From: Chytridium lagenaria
Lineage: Eukaryota; Chytridiomycota; Chytridiomycetes; Chytridiales; Chytridiaceae
DNA length: 64,000 nucleotides
Direction: 5' to 3'
NCBI GenBank assembly: GCA_025449115.1
Contig: JAHLKC010000107.1
Coordinates: 62,001 to 126,000, forward strand
The notes beneath the pieces are model-generated. The model did not search any database. It worked only from the letters and a program-made list of their open reading frames with translations, and was not told the origin of the DNA. The position numbers and the translations under genes were made by a program. This document shows, one piece after another, positions 1-11,187 of this stretch (its first letter is position 1; every line of letters starts with the position of its first letter).

Positions 1-610
1 TCATGAGATCTGTTGGAAACCCTTATCCTCTACATGTATTGAGCTAAAGTTGCTTTATCAATAGATGGAAGTTTCATCGTTGATTGCTGTTAAGTTTAGA
101 GTCCGAGGTGGACTGTTGTTCAGGAACGAGTGTGAGAGGTTATGTCTAATAACATTGGTAGGTACAAGAGGAGTATAAAGTGCAGAGGGAACAGAGTTGA
201 ACTGTTCTTCCACGGAGAAGAACGGCAGGAGGCTGAGAACTGAAAGGATTATTAATTCTAATGAACCAACAAATTTATGAAACACAATATATTCAGCTGC
301 AACCATTCAATTTGGAACCCTTAGACAACTAAGTGTGTTCAATCAAGTGATGTAAAAGGAAGTTAATAGAGAGAGATTATGTGCAAAGCACTGATGACTT
401 GTTAATGATTGATGTGATTGTGTGTTCTTGAGAGGATATGAATGTCTCTTGTCTCTCTGGTTCAATGATGAAGCTGCCCAGCGGATGGACAGCAGTAAAA
501 CTATCAAGCAGGTGATATTTTGTTGTATTGGAGCTGACCCCTGAAATCTAACAATTGCTCCTTGTCACCTCTGGAGAATCCATCATAAAATTTTCTAGTT
601 TATTTACTTT
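1..610. other. No supported gene
   Basis: I see no conserved coding signal here. A minus-strand ORF of 82 codons (58-306) has a hydrophobic N-terminal stretch, but there is no recognisable family and no splice context, so it is not called. Confidence 0.4.
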
Positions 611-655
611 ATCAGTTTATTATACTTAAGTTACATTTGAGCCCCGTAACCCCCA
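611..655. repeat. Dispersed direct repeat, copy 1
   Basis: The stretch from the 'agtttattatactt' motif through 'ttgagccccgtaaccccca' recurs almost unchanged about 650 bp downstream at about 1264-1311. Both copies lie in the same orientation at the edges of a coding-like fragment. They may be ends of a decayed mobile element. I did not recognise the family. Confidence 0.6.
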
Positions 656-1200
656 CATTTCTGGTGACATTTCTTGTTCATCCAGAGTATTGTTTGGTTT
701 GAAATCAGTACGGGAGGTAAGGCGGTTTTGCATGGTGTACTCAAAGCGCTTCCCGCCCTCATGGACCTCATAGTCCATGTTGAAGCCAGCCACAAAACGG
801 AGAATGATTTTGCAGTACCGCCTGCCGTTAGATTTGAACAACATAACTTTGTGTAACCTTAAGCCTGTTTTGATTGAAGCTGCTCGGATGAGTGGGAGTT
901 ACCATCATTTCTGTTGCAGCAGTAATTGACTGATGCTTTGGGTCCCCACTCTCCATATCAATGGTTTGATCTGAATCCTCATCTGAATCGTCAAATGAGG
1001 ACATAGGCTGGCTGGGCTGAGCTGAGGGAGTTGGCCTGCATTTGTTGGAGAAATATGAAGGAGGTGGAGTCAAGGATTTGGAAAGGTTTTGCTGTCAAAA
1101 ACTGGTAAGGGCCAATGGCATGGGGCAGGGCCTAGCTGCAGCAACATCTTGAAACACCTTGGCCAAAGCAATCCTAGCCTGATCCGCATCGGTTCTCTAG
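626..1200 (-). pseudogene. Unrecognised coding-like fragments between two direct repeats
   Basis: Three minus-strand fragments in different frames have protein-like composition. One at about 1090-1190 is Ala/Gln-rich, one at 828-1073 has an acidic Ser/Asp stretch (FDDSDEDSDQ), and one at 626-844 ends inside direct-repeat copy 1. The frames do not join through obvious introns. Because the block is bounded by the 45-bp repeat and lies near a copia Gag remnant, it may be part of a decayed transposable element or a duplicated host gene fragment. No function can be assigned. Confidence 0.3.
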
Positions 1201-1263
1201 GTTGTGTCAAACATGACACAAATTAATGTTACATTCCAAAAATAATCTGAGTGAATAGAATTA

Positions 1264-1311
1264 AGTTTATTATACTTTTTAGTTACATTTGAGCCCCGTA
1301 ACCCCTACAGG
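1264..1311. repeat. Dispersed direct repeat, copy 2
   Basis: Second copy of the 45-bp sequence seen at 611-655, differing by a short T insertion and one C-to-T change near the end. Confidence 0.6.
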
Positions 1312-1849
1312 CCAAGGGTGATCTAGTGATTACTTAAGATGCATGTTAAACTTCAAGAGAAAAAATAAGAAATCGTATCACTTTTGTTATTTAATTTCTT
1401 GCGATGCGGAATGAATCTTGATTTGAAACGGCCTTTGGGCTCCAAGCGGCAACATAGGGTACAGCCTCACGAAGCTTCTCTCCAGTCCAAGATGGGTTGT
1501 TGCACTCAGAAAGCTACTTTGCCAAGATTATATCATTTTTCAGGGTTCCAGGTAATTTCAATGGTAGGTACGGGGGTTTTAGGCATGGTGGGAGTATTGG
1601 AAGATCCAGGTTATTAAGATCTGTTAGGTCGGGTTGGGTTGAGTAAATTATGTGGGAGGTTTGGCTAACATGTTATATGTGATATGGCTAGTAAATAGCT
1701 TTGAATATTGACAATAGGGCGGAAAATAGAAGGAGGTGGTTAAACAACTAAAAAAAAATAGCTATGAATATAGCTTTAGAGTGGGTTGAGGTCAGATTCT
1801 GAAACCAAGGGCCTTTTGAACATTACTAATATTTCAATAAAAAAAATTT

Positions 1850-2620
1850 AAAGAAAAAAGTATATTTACTTGAAATTTTGACCATTTCGTGAGGCTTTTT
1901 TTGTTGCGCGTCTGGCTCATTTCACTCTCAATCATTTGCCCCGCAAATCTACAGATATGGGCCTTTTTGTGAAAACGACTAAATTGACTACTTTTAGTCG
2001 TGTTTAGCCAACCAAAAGTATCATTTAAGAAGCCTGTCAACAACTAGGTTGTAGTCCTTAATCGCTTTGTTGTCTGCTTCAATGTTGGCGACAGCAACGT
2101 TGTCAGCTTCAGGGAGTTTGGTGAGGAGGTGAACTATGTGTTGCTCACTGGAAACAGAGTCGCCAGCAGCCTTGAGTTGGTTGACCATTCTCAAAAGTTC
2201 CGCGACAAAGATGCGTCAAGATGCGTTCTCCTTCATTCTGAGACGCGTGAGCCTGCACGTGAGGGCGTTGCGGTTGGGTTAGGATTTACGCTCAAACAAT
2301 GACACAAGGCACTCCCACGCTTCCTGGCTGTGAAGTCCTCTCCCATCAAGTGCAAGACCCAATCAGTCACTTGAGACTCTGTACGGTTATTGGCACAAGT
2401 GTTAAGCGACTGCCCTTGATCTGCAGATCCTTCTCTTCTTTGGTTGGAACGTCTCGTTGATGTACGGCGTGTATTCTGTCTCAGTTATTGCCCAAAGACC
2501 CTTGTCGTTGAGATATGTGGTCAACGTTTCCAGATGTGATATTCTTGCCCATTGAACTTGACTGGCTTGCTGCGCTCACTGTCTGAGTCCACATTCTTTC
2601 CCAAATCGCCAGAGAAGTGC
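1850..2620 (-). pseudogene. Degenerate Ty1/copia-type Gag (UBN2-like) remnant
   Basis: Reading the minus strand piecewise gives the order expected of a copia Gag. First comes the N-terminal motif KFNGQEYHIWKR (about 2525-2565), then TYLNDKGLWAITETEYTPY (about 2461-2517). Next are the AWECLVSLFERKS helix (about 2285-2325), RIFVAELLRMVNQLKAAGD (about 2160-2215) and HIVHLLTKLPEADN (about 2100-2140). A basic stretch with KKAHICRF downstream may be what is left of a zinc knuckle. There are at least two in-frame stops (after FERKS and before RIFVAEL) and one frame change after YHIWKR, so it cannot be functional. No protease, integrase or reverse transcriptase was found nearby, so this is a fragment. 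Confidence 0.75.
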
Positions 2621-2923
2621 TAACACTGTTGAATACATGTTGTTCACGGGGCTCAATTAAAATAAAGTTAGACATACTTTTGCGTGAACAACGTTTTTTT
2701 TTCTTTGACTGAACAAACGAGTCTTTAAATACTAAAACAAAAGCAAACAAGTAATGAGAAAAGACAACAAAAAGTAAACCTATTGGAGATGTGTGAACTC
2801 GCGCGTTTAGTTCTACAAGACAAAGGTAAACAAATCAGAAAGCCTTAACCAAAACAAAGGGAATAAAGGCTAGAAGGGAATGTCCTATCATTGGCAGATA
2901 AGGTGCTTGGCAGGTGCTTTGGG

Positions 2924-3412
2924 TTAAAAATAAATAGATCTGTATTGTGGTAAATCTTCCAATCTGGTGAGTTTTCCGTGTCCGTCCAAGCAGCTGGTAC
3001 AAAAACCTCGCAATAATTTTGGGCGCTTTTTAACAAAGGTGGTTTTGACGGGTTTGGGTAATGGGATAATATACGTGTACTCCTCATTTGCTGCCGGATG
3101 CAAGTATTGAAGAAGCAGGCAACCACACCTTGTTGATACCAGAAAGAGGGTTGTTGGAAAAAATGTCCATGAAATCTTGTTTATTGTCACAGGGAAGATC
3201 TCGTATATACTCTCGGCGCATGCTGTTATTTTTGTCCTCTTGCATGGTAGAATAAAATTGTGTCACTGTTGTACTTGGCTTTTTCGAGCTTGCATCACCT
3301 GGTGGCACCCAAATGTTCTGGCTCAGTTTCATGACCTTTGACAAAGATTTGGGTGGAGGACTAGAAGAAGGTGACCTGGCGGCAGAAGATGGACCGGCAT
3401 TGTCAAATCTCA
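2924..3412 (-). CDS. Small hypothetical protein, two exons
   Basis: Unrecognised. The first exon starts at the ATG around 3412 and encodes a Ser/Pro-rich N-terminus. A 49-nt intron (donor gtatcaac, acceptor catccggcag) then joins in phase to a second exon that begins NEEYTYIIPLPKPVK and ends at the stop at 2924. The spliced protein is about 145 residues with a basic C-terminal half (FVKKRPKLLRGFC). No signal peptide or membrane segment was seen. The intron length matches others in the window and the splice keeps one frame, which is the main support. It lies beside a transposon remnant, so it could also be a fragment. Confidence 0.35.
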
Positions 3413-3431
3413 TGGATATGAAGTAATACAT

Positions 3432-4750
3432 GATTAGAATGAAATAATAAACATCATATATATCACTATAAACTTACCAGGATTGTCCTTCATTTTGGAG
3501 CTCATAAGTTTGATTTTGAGTATATATAATGTGTTACCTTTGGCGGGCCATTTATAACTGCCGTCTAGTGCCAGGAGAACTTTCTGAGCTGGGTAGCCAG
3601 CTTAGGACTTTGACAAAAGCACTTCATGAAATGTAGGTGGGTGGTTGAACTCCTGAAGCCCTCTCCTGGTTCTTCTATCATTTGAATATGGTATTCAAAC
3701 CCATCTAGACAAGAGAAAGTCACATGTGTCACTGTCAATTTCTATGGACAGTTGAAAATATCAACGTGAGTGAGAATGCGCAAAAGATTATGCAGAGAGT
3801 GCAAAATTGAACTTGATACCGTTTTATAGTTATTCTTTAGTGTGTTTTTGACCCAGAGGCTGATGATTGGTGTGACATTTCAAATAACGTGTTTGGACGC
3901 ATTTCTTAGATTCCGTCGCGTTTGCGGTGGCTGTGACATGGTGAACTATGTATTTATACATGAGACCCATAATGGCCTGAGGTGGAGAGACGTCCTGGGA
4001 AAGTGATGCAGGATATTGAACCCTTATGCGCAGAGTGTTAAGAGCTTATGTATTGAACATAGTTGCAAGTGCTTGGAGCTGGGTTTAATAGATGATCTTC
4101 TAATTCTCAGTTAGACATCCAAAACTGCAACTCTTAGTCATTTGGCAGACAACAATAACAAAAAGTTTTTGATTGCTGCAGCGTTAAAGTTGATTTTGAT
4201 CATGTTAATAAGAATAGACATATTTGGAAAGAACACGATAAAAAAAAGTGCAAGAGAGATTCAATAAAATATACTTTTTAATAAAAATTTGATCGATGGT
4301 GATTGAAAATCCGCGACAAAGTCTTGTGATGCACCTAGTAGCATCGATATCACAGCAGCTTTTGACTAATAGACTACACTATTACCTGACAGGATCACCG
4401 TGCATTTGCACCACTTTGCACAATTACCCAAGTACAACATGGAAATATGTTAACACGTTAATAATTGTGGGGTCAAAGCTGACCCATGATACTCCGCATC
4501 GCCAAACACAACGGTGAATGACGGGTCCGCGTCGTTCTTAAGTATGACGTAATCCCAAAAGCTTACAATACAACATCAACAACAGATGGCGAAAAAAAAA
4601 GGGATGGCGAAAAAAAAAAAAGTCTCGTCAATTGCAAAATGTATTTTTCAATGAATGGATATGACAAAAGTATAAAGAAGAAACACCAAAATACAAATCC
4701 AGCATAAAAGACTTAAAAGTTAATCATAATCGTCTTTCAATTGAAAGCGC
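3432..4750. other. No supported gene
   Basis: AT-rich sequence with scattered stops in all frames. A 73-codon plus ORF at 4296-4517 shows no conserved features and is not called. Short A-runs occur around 4590-4620. Confidence 0.4.
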
Positions 4751-4756
4751 CTGATA

Positions 4757-6567
4757 CTAGAAAGACATGGCTGCATACTCCCGTCCTGCAAAAAGCCGTC
4801 GTCGCAGAATCGCCAGATTATGCCTTGCATCTAAAAAAACAATAAAGATAGAAAGGCATTAAAAGAGTGGACGCCCTAACAGTATAAACGAATTAGAATC
4901 TCACCATCCGAAATCTTCGCATCTGAACAATCCCCAGCCCTTTCGAACGCTTCAACAGCCCCCTCAACCTCACCCCTTCTAGCCAGCACCACCCCCAAGT
5001 TAACGCCGCCAAAAATGATCCCCTCTCAAAAGCCCTTCTTAGCGTCCTCTCAACGTCATCAACGTCAGACCGCGGCCTGCACGGCCCTAATCGCATCAGC
5101 AGAGCATTTATCCCTTTGGCAGTTTTGTCTGTTGTTCGGATGCTTGCAGGAGAAGAAAATTTCCCCTCAAGGACTTGCATCAAATCTTGAAACGCGTCAG
5201 CTGCGACATGCCCTTTAACTTGTTCCAGCATCCCATTACTCCTCTTCCCTTCTCTCACCGCTCTTAAAACATACACCACCCCGCCCCTCGATGACCCATC
5301 TCAACACTCCGCCTAACCAAGCGCTTAACCTCCGCATCACGTCCCTCCTTTGCCATCATCACAGCTCCATTGAAGCCGCAACACCCGCAACTCTTTTCTC
5401 CATCCTTCAATTTTCCTGGTGCCAAAAGCAATAGTCTGTAAAATCGACAACACCTCGTTCTTGAATGTGTATGTAGTTTACCGATGCGGGGTGATGAACG
5501 ATGAGTGTGGTAGTGGAGATGAATGGCGAGGCCGTGAGGCTTGAGAGTACGTTTTCGTAATGATCTGATGGGCTTCTTAATAGACCGGCTATTTTCCATC
5601 ACGTTTGAAGGCTTCGATGACGAATTATGGATGATTGACATTGCAACTTTTAAAGCAGCTGCAGCTGCATGAGCGGCAGTAACGTCTCCAAAATCTGTAG
5701 CGACGGTTGCGATACGCGTATGTTTGGAAGGTATTTGCTCGAGTTCTGGTTTTGTCAAGCAAAGACGAGATAATGGCGGGTGGTACAGCGATGCGTTTCG
5801 CGAAGATGCTTCCACAGATTGCTTTTTCAGTTCCTGTAAGGACGAATGCGTGGTAACGCTTAAAATACGTGATTCGCTCAAAGTCTCTGTATCCGCTACG
5901 ACCAACTCTCCTCATCCTTCTGTTCCGATTTTGCAATGAGGTTCTGGCGCGCCTTCAACGCCTTTAGCGCCGCGGCACGTCCCTTCACAACAACCTTCCT
6001 CTTCTTAGTCCCCGCCAACACAACTCTCCGTTGCTTCAATTTCTTCGTCTTCTTCCTCGTCTTATTGTTGCCTCCACCTTCGACATCTTTTCCAGCAACC
6101 ATTTTCCTGATCTCACACCTTAAACCCATCCTCCCAATCACCGTCTCCGCCTTCAACTTTGGCGATAAAGGCGGCACCACCCCTTCCCCACTCCTCTCCA
6201 CCAAATTTCCCCCCGACCCTCCCCCAACAGCATTCGCTATAACATGCGCCAATCCTACCCAACCGTAGTCGCCACAACGCCCCACCAAAACTCGCTCCCT
6301 CCTCTCCCCACCATCCCCCTCTCTCCCAGCTCGAATCCGGTCCCACCCAATTTCCATTCATAAAAAACATGTTCGTCGGTCAATGCAGTTGGGGGCGTCA
6401 CAATCAATGTTGACAAAGCGGGGATTGTGGATATAGCGGGTATGGAGGATTGGGGAGTGCGTTTGGTGATGATGGTGGGTGTGATGAGTGTGTTGTGTCG
6501 GCGTCGACGGTGACAGACTATGAGGGCGGAGGCGAGACGGCCGGGAGGGGGAGGAACGTTGCGACAT
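4757..6567 (-). CDS. TPR/Sel1-like repeat protein, N-terminal region basic
   Basis: The C-terminal end is convincing. A TPR-type helix pair with NLGVVLARRGEVEGAVEAF (about 4940-5000) is followed by a donor gtgagatt, a short intron ending ttttttag, and a last exon with DARHNLAILRRRLFAGRE that stops at 4757. Upstream, an alternative frame has another repeat-like helix (DVERTLRRAFERGSFLAAL). Joining AAL to NLG needs one base that is missing near 5000. Further upstream are a strongly basic stretch (NKTRKKTKKLKQRR, about 6050) and a 46-nt intron near 5430-5476. The N-terminus around 6567 is His/Pro/Ser-rich and uncertain. Several one-base shifts interrupt the model, so it should be taken as a locus rather than an exact CDS. 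Role unknown; TPRs usually mediate protein-protein contacts. Confidence 0.45.
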
Positions 6568-6639
6568 TGGTCTTTATACGGACATGCGGAATGTTGAATA
6601 TGATTTGAAACTGTGAACACAGGCGAAGAAAGACACACA

Positions 6640-7300
6640 CTCGACTGTCGAGTTGAATGTAGACCTTTTTACAATTATAATGAAGATAAAGGAAACGATG
6701 CAAAGCGTTCTCCTCCGAACCCGTTGTGCGTTTGGTTGTGGGAAAAAAGGGTGAGGTGCAGTGTAGTTTGGTGTTGTGTGGTGTTATGTGGTGTGGAGGA
6801 ATCCCTTTTTTGTTTCGCAAGCTCGGGATACGTCGGCTGGAACGGCACAAGTCGGGACAAGGGCTCAAAAAAATTGTCAGTTCTGCAATTTCAGTTTGTC
6901 TATCCACATGACGAACCGCAACTCAAAAATAGAAAAAGGGCAAGCGCAGGATTCAAAGGATGGGCGTAAAGCTTGGGAAACAGGCTTCATTCCTTCTCTC
7001 TTCCTTCATGGCGTGCCACCCAACCCCACCACCTAATAGGATAATTTATGTTAATTGAGGAACATGAGAGAAGATACCGTTCATGATGAAACCACCGTAT
7101 ATTTAGTGGGAGGGGGATGGGGGAAAAAGACTCTACACGCAAAAAAAGAAACGGCCTGATAGCAAGAAGAATACAACCATAAGATAAACCCTAGTCCATC
7201 AACAGCAACAGATAGGAGAACAAAAACAACAAAACACGGTCATCACGACCTAAATGAAACAACAAGTAAAAACTATGCAATTAAAAAAATATCAAACAAA
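6640..7300. other. Intergenic, no supported gene
   Basis: This is the stretch between the 5' side of the TPR-like gene and the 3' end of eIF3d. GT/TG-rich tracts occur at 6750-6800. ORFs here lack conserved features. Confidence 0.45.
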
Positions 7301-7306
7301 ACAAGA

Positions 7307-9543
7307 TCACTCATTGTCCTCATCATCCTCTTCAAAAGTTCCCGAAGGCACAGAGTACAACCTCAACATAGTCTTGTTAGGATCCTTGACCATAACATAC
7401 TTTCCGTCCGGCATCTTCAACAGAAGATCCACAAAAGTCTTGACAATACCCCACCCATTCTCAATCGACAAGTTCATTTGCACAGCAATCTCTTTAGGTT
7501 TGAAAAACGCAGTCCCAAGAACACTATGTTTGTTCCTATCTTTCGGGTTCACCCTCCCCACAAACCCAATCCTAATTTGGTCGGCTCCGGCAAGCAGCGC
7601 CTCAGTTGCCCACCGTGCAAGTTTGTTACCATTGTTCTTGATCTCGGTGGCCATGACGGCACCTCTCTGACTGTCAAGCTTTTGCCTCCACTCAGGGGCT
7701 CCACCTGCACCAGCCGCACGAGAATCAAATTCGGTCAAGGCCTTGGAGGTGACAAAGAGGGTCTCAGAAGCGGGGTAAGATGCAGAGTCTGGTGTGAGTA
7801 CAGAGTCCTCGTCGGCAGCTTGAGCGTTCTGAGCGCCAGGGGCGTGGATGACAGCGTCGAGGGTGGTACGGGCCACGAGGGTAATATCGTTACCAAGGTT
7901 CCATTTACGGTATCGGTAGCCGACGGAGGGAAGAGGCTCGGCCTCGGTGGCAGCCTCCTCAAACGGGTTGGGGGCGCTAAGTTCGTACTTTTCAGTAAAC
8001 TTGAGTATTTGTTGGGAAAAGTTGCGGAGAATGTATGTGGATTCCAAAGCAAGCATATGGGGAGTGTTGAGGCCGTCTTTCTCGCCCTCCATAGGTGGGT
8101 CGGCGGCATTCTCGTTGACGGTGAAAAAGTCTACATTGTACATTTAGTTCTTGCGCTCAATACCGACAGCAGACAGAGTAACAATACAGAAAAATCAACT
8201 TACCAAAGTTTCCACCATCACGTTTGTCGAGGAAGAGCTTATCGCCAGTCTTCTGAACAACAATGTCCCAAGAGTAAACGGAACGGGTGGCACACATAAG
8301 GGTAGAAAGGACACTATCAGTGGCGAACACGGTGGGTCCAGTCATGTCCTTAGAAACCTAGATAATGTAAAATTATTATATGTTAAAGGCATGTTCATTC
8401 TAAACAATATAACAAATGGAACTATGGATAAAGCCACGTTAAACGTACGTCATTTATGACAGGATCCTGACTTGTGGTAAAGTTGACGAACGTGCGTTCA
8501 ATCTGCTGCAGAGGCCTTTCAAACTTGGTGGACACCCTGTCGAAAGACTTGTCATAATATAACAGAGTACCATGGGCAGAGCTAAAGAAGATTGCAATAG
8601 AAAACCAGTCAGTGTGAAATCGACAGCGAAAAACGGTTTTCTGGCGACATAACGGGGATAAAATGGTAAGGGGATGCAGCATTCAGACAGTGTGAATACA
8701 AATAAAAAGGTTTATAAGCACAGACTCAACAGAGCCTAATATAAAAACGATCATCACAATGCAAAGCACCCTTTCAACATGCAAACTTGTAAGAGAATTG
8801 GGAATATTCGTATGCGAAGTTATGCAGAATTTCGCAATTACGCAAAATGAGGAGAGATGGTTTATAACTTACATGTCCTCTGGCTCCTCGACCTCGTAGT
8901 AGAGCTTGCTGAGCCTTGAGAAATCAATCTCTTCCTTGACATTCCAGTCAGCTCCAACTTGAACGGACGCATCACGAATACGTTGGGGCTTATCGTTGTA
9001 ACCCCCATACCTCCTCCTTCCCATAAGACCACCACGTCCAAACCCACGAGCACCTTGTCCTCTTTGGTTACCACTGAACCCACCGCATTACCACCCCTTC
9101 CACCCTGTCCAAACCGCGCACCACCCCTAGAAGGTTTGAAACCACCAGGCCTCTTGACGGTGCTCGCGCGGTCAACGACAGAGAAAGCTTGCCTCCTCTT
9201 CTGCCGAGAATGAGAATGCGAAAGCAGATGCAGTGCCTGTGCCAATGCTTCGCACCAACACCCTGAAGTTCCTACGACGAGTTCCAGCACCATCTGCACC
9301 AGGAGCGGCACCAGCGGCACCTCCTGCAGAGGATTGAGCAATGGGGTTGCCGAGAGGGTCGACGGGTTGAGTCCAGTCGGCAATCTTGCCAAGACGGTCA
9401 GATTTTGAGAAGGGGGCGTAAGGAATTTGAGTGAGGTTAAATGGGATCTGTGATGGCCCCCATCCACTTGCGTTATCCTGGATGGTGGGTAGTTGGAAGG
9501 AAGCGCCCTTCTTTGATGTGTCCGGCTCGTCTACTGAAGGCAT
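7307..9543 (-). CDS. eif3d: Eukaryotic translation initiation factor 3 subunit d
   Basis: Subunit of the eIF3 complex that helps recruit mRNA to the 40S ribosome in the cytoplasm; in animals subunit d can bind the mRNA cap. Exons are placed at 9543-8873, 8581-8449, 8357-8204 and 8130-7307, with good GT-AG sites that keep the frame. N-terminal motif [15 protein letters not shown] and LPY-like [17 protein letters not shown] are typical of the family. Then come [15 protein letters not shown] and an Arg/Gly-rich segment, then [31 protein letters not shown] and the C-terminal cap-binding-like core with FVGRVNPKD. It ends in an acidic tail (EEDDEDNE). The length of about 590 residues fits fungal homologues. 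Two opposite one-base shifts near 9183 and 9085 put about 30 residues out of frame; since this gene is normally essential I read them as sequence errors. Confidence 0.95.
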
Positions 9544-9919
9544 CTTTTGGATTCTTTTTTTGAGAATGAGAAAAAAAAGAAAAAAAAAAAACTTGAATGG
9601 AGAATTATTATTGGAGGACTGACAAGTCTCTTTAACATTGCAACTTCCACTATAGACGCGAATGACGGGCTCAAGCGAGACGCGTATCTTAGAAAATTGT
9701 ATCTATCTTTTTTGGAGGAAGACAAAAAAAAAAGGGTTGTTACGCGCTTACAAGGTAATGCAAGGGTGATGTGATATCCACCCCATCCATACACATTCCA
9801 GCACTAATCTTAATTTAGTGACTTATCTGTAGTCTCCCAAGATTAGCGCATAGGCAAATGTGGGTCGAACGTCTAAGATAATTAGGCGTTAGCGTCTATA
9901 TGTCGCTCTCCTTTGCAGA

Positions 9920-10012
9920 TAAGTAGTCAGCCATTTGTAAAATCTTCAACTTTCAGCATTGTATAAGTAGTCAGCCAATTGTAAAATCTTCAACTTTCAG
10001 CATTGTATAAGA
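9920..10012. repeat. 44-bp tandem duplication
   Basis: The unit beginning 'taagtagtcagcca' and ending 'tttcagcattgta' occurs twice head to tail with one base difference, in the intergenic stretch upstream of the start of eIF3d. No gene was recognised around it. Confidence 0.85.
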
Positions 10013-10440
10013 ACAACAAAGATTGCAAGATCTTCTCAACACTTTCGCAAGGCCACAAAATGGAAGCTTCGTTGTCATCTATTTCCCGACCGAAGCCAGC
10101 GTTTTCAATATTTTACTAAGCATCGGCCTCCGTCTAGTGCCCTATGCCATCTTATTTCGAATCAAGCAGGCAAGATCTTTCGGACTTCCCACCCTTTTTG
10201 GCTGCCGACGAAAGTTAAGACTTCTGAGGGAAGTATTGCAATATCAACGCGATATACGTCTGCATGGAATATAAGGTGTAAAACCGCAACCATCTCAAGA
10301 GGGTAAACGACAAACCCTGCGTCCACGAGGTCCGTGGAAAGAGGGTGCTATGCAAAGGCTCGTACTTTAGCGTCATCTAGGGGATATTTCTGTAATTAAG
10401 GAAATGCTAATATATCTCTAATCTGTATCTAAAACAGTGC
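10013..10440. other. Unresolved stretch, no supported gene
   Basis: A plus ORF (10023-10274) and overlapping frames show no family resemblance and no clear splice sites. It may contain a short coding exon but I cannot support one. Confidence 0.35.
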
Positions 10441-10443
10441 TTT

Positions 10444-11060
10444 TCATTTTGATACGCATCTAACTTCAACTCCTTTTCCAATAGTTTTAAGTATGAAAAT
10501 ACAAATGGGGCCATGATGTCCATATCCCATCGGATTCATACCCATCCATTCCTCATCAAATCTTGCCAAATGATCGCCGTCGTCGGGATGAAGCCCTTCA
10601 ATTAAACCGGAACTCGAAAAAGCAAAGCTTTCATCTTCCAAAATCACCGCCAAAAAAATAAAATCAGTAAGGGGTTGAACCTGCAAAGGTCAGTTGGCTT
10701 CATCAACCATCGCACTTGTTCGCGTATGCACCGCACATCTGATCTCCATCACACCAATTGCATCGACTGCGTATGCGTGGTTTGTGTGTGCACTGTGCAG
10801 AGGTGTTTGCAGATGAGTTTTTTGGGACAAAGACCATCTTTCAGTGCTGCACCCCTGCCCTACCCAGTCCTTTTATAATTCATCCAATATTCATCGTCTC
10901 GTTTACATGCAGGACATATCATCGCGATCCCCTCTTTGCCACTTCGGTCTCTCTGGGATAAACCCTGAACTTTCTTTTCTCCACCGCATCCACCTCGGCA
11001 TCATCTCAGCCGTCCCTCCATTGCAAACGCAAGGAATCGGCAAAGCTTCTTTGCTCATTG
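10444..11060 (-). CDS. Possible Cys-containing hypothetical protein, model incomplete
   Basis: The minus strand carries an 80-codon open stretch (10444-10686), probably starting just after an acceptor 'acctttgcag', with FIFLAVILEDESFAF and an acidic HPDDGDHLARFDEEWMGM segment. Upstream on the same strand are protein-like pieces in other frames, including CNWCDGDQMCGAYANKC and CNGGTAEMMPRWMRW. Regular Cys spacing suggests a small disulfide-rich or zinc-binding protein. Frames do not join without indels, so exon edges and start are unknown. Family not recognised. Confidence 0.3.
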
Positions 11061-11187
11061 TCTAGGAAGTCCTCAAGCTAGTCAACGACGATCGTGGGCG
11101 GTGGAGCTTTGGATTTTTTGCGTCGGATACGTATTTCACCAAGTTGTGTGCTTTTCATTTCCCCTTTTTCAAGAGAATCTACCTATA

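Noticed and set aside
58..306. 82-codon minus ORF with hydrophobic N-terminus
   Set aside because: No ATG context, splice partner or family resemblance; hydrophobicity alone is weak support.
7478..8299. 273-codon plus-strand ORF
   Set aside because: It is antisense to the conserved eIF3d exons and has no family features of its own.
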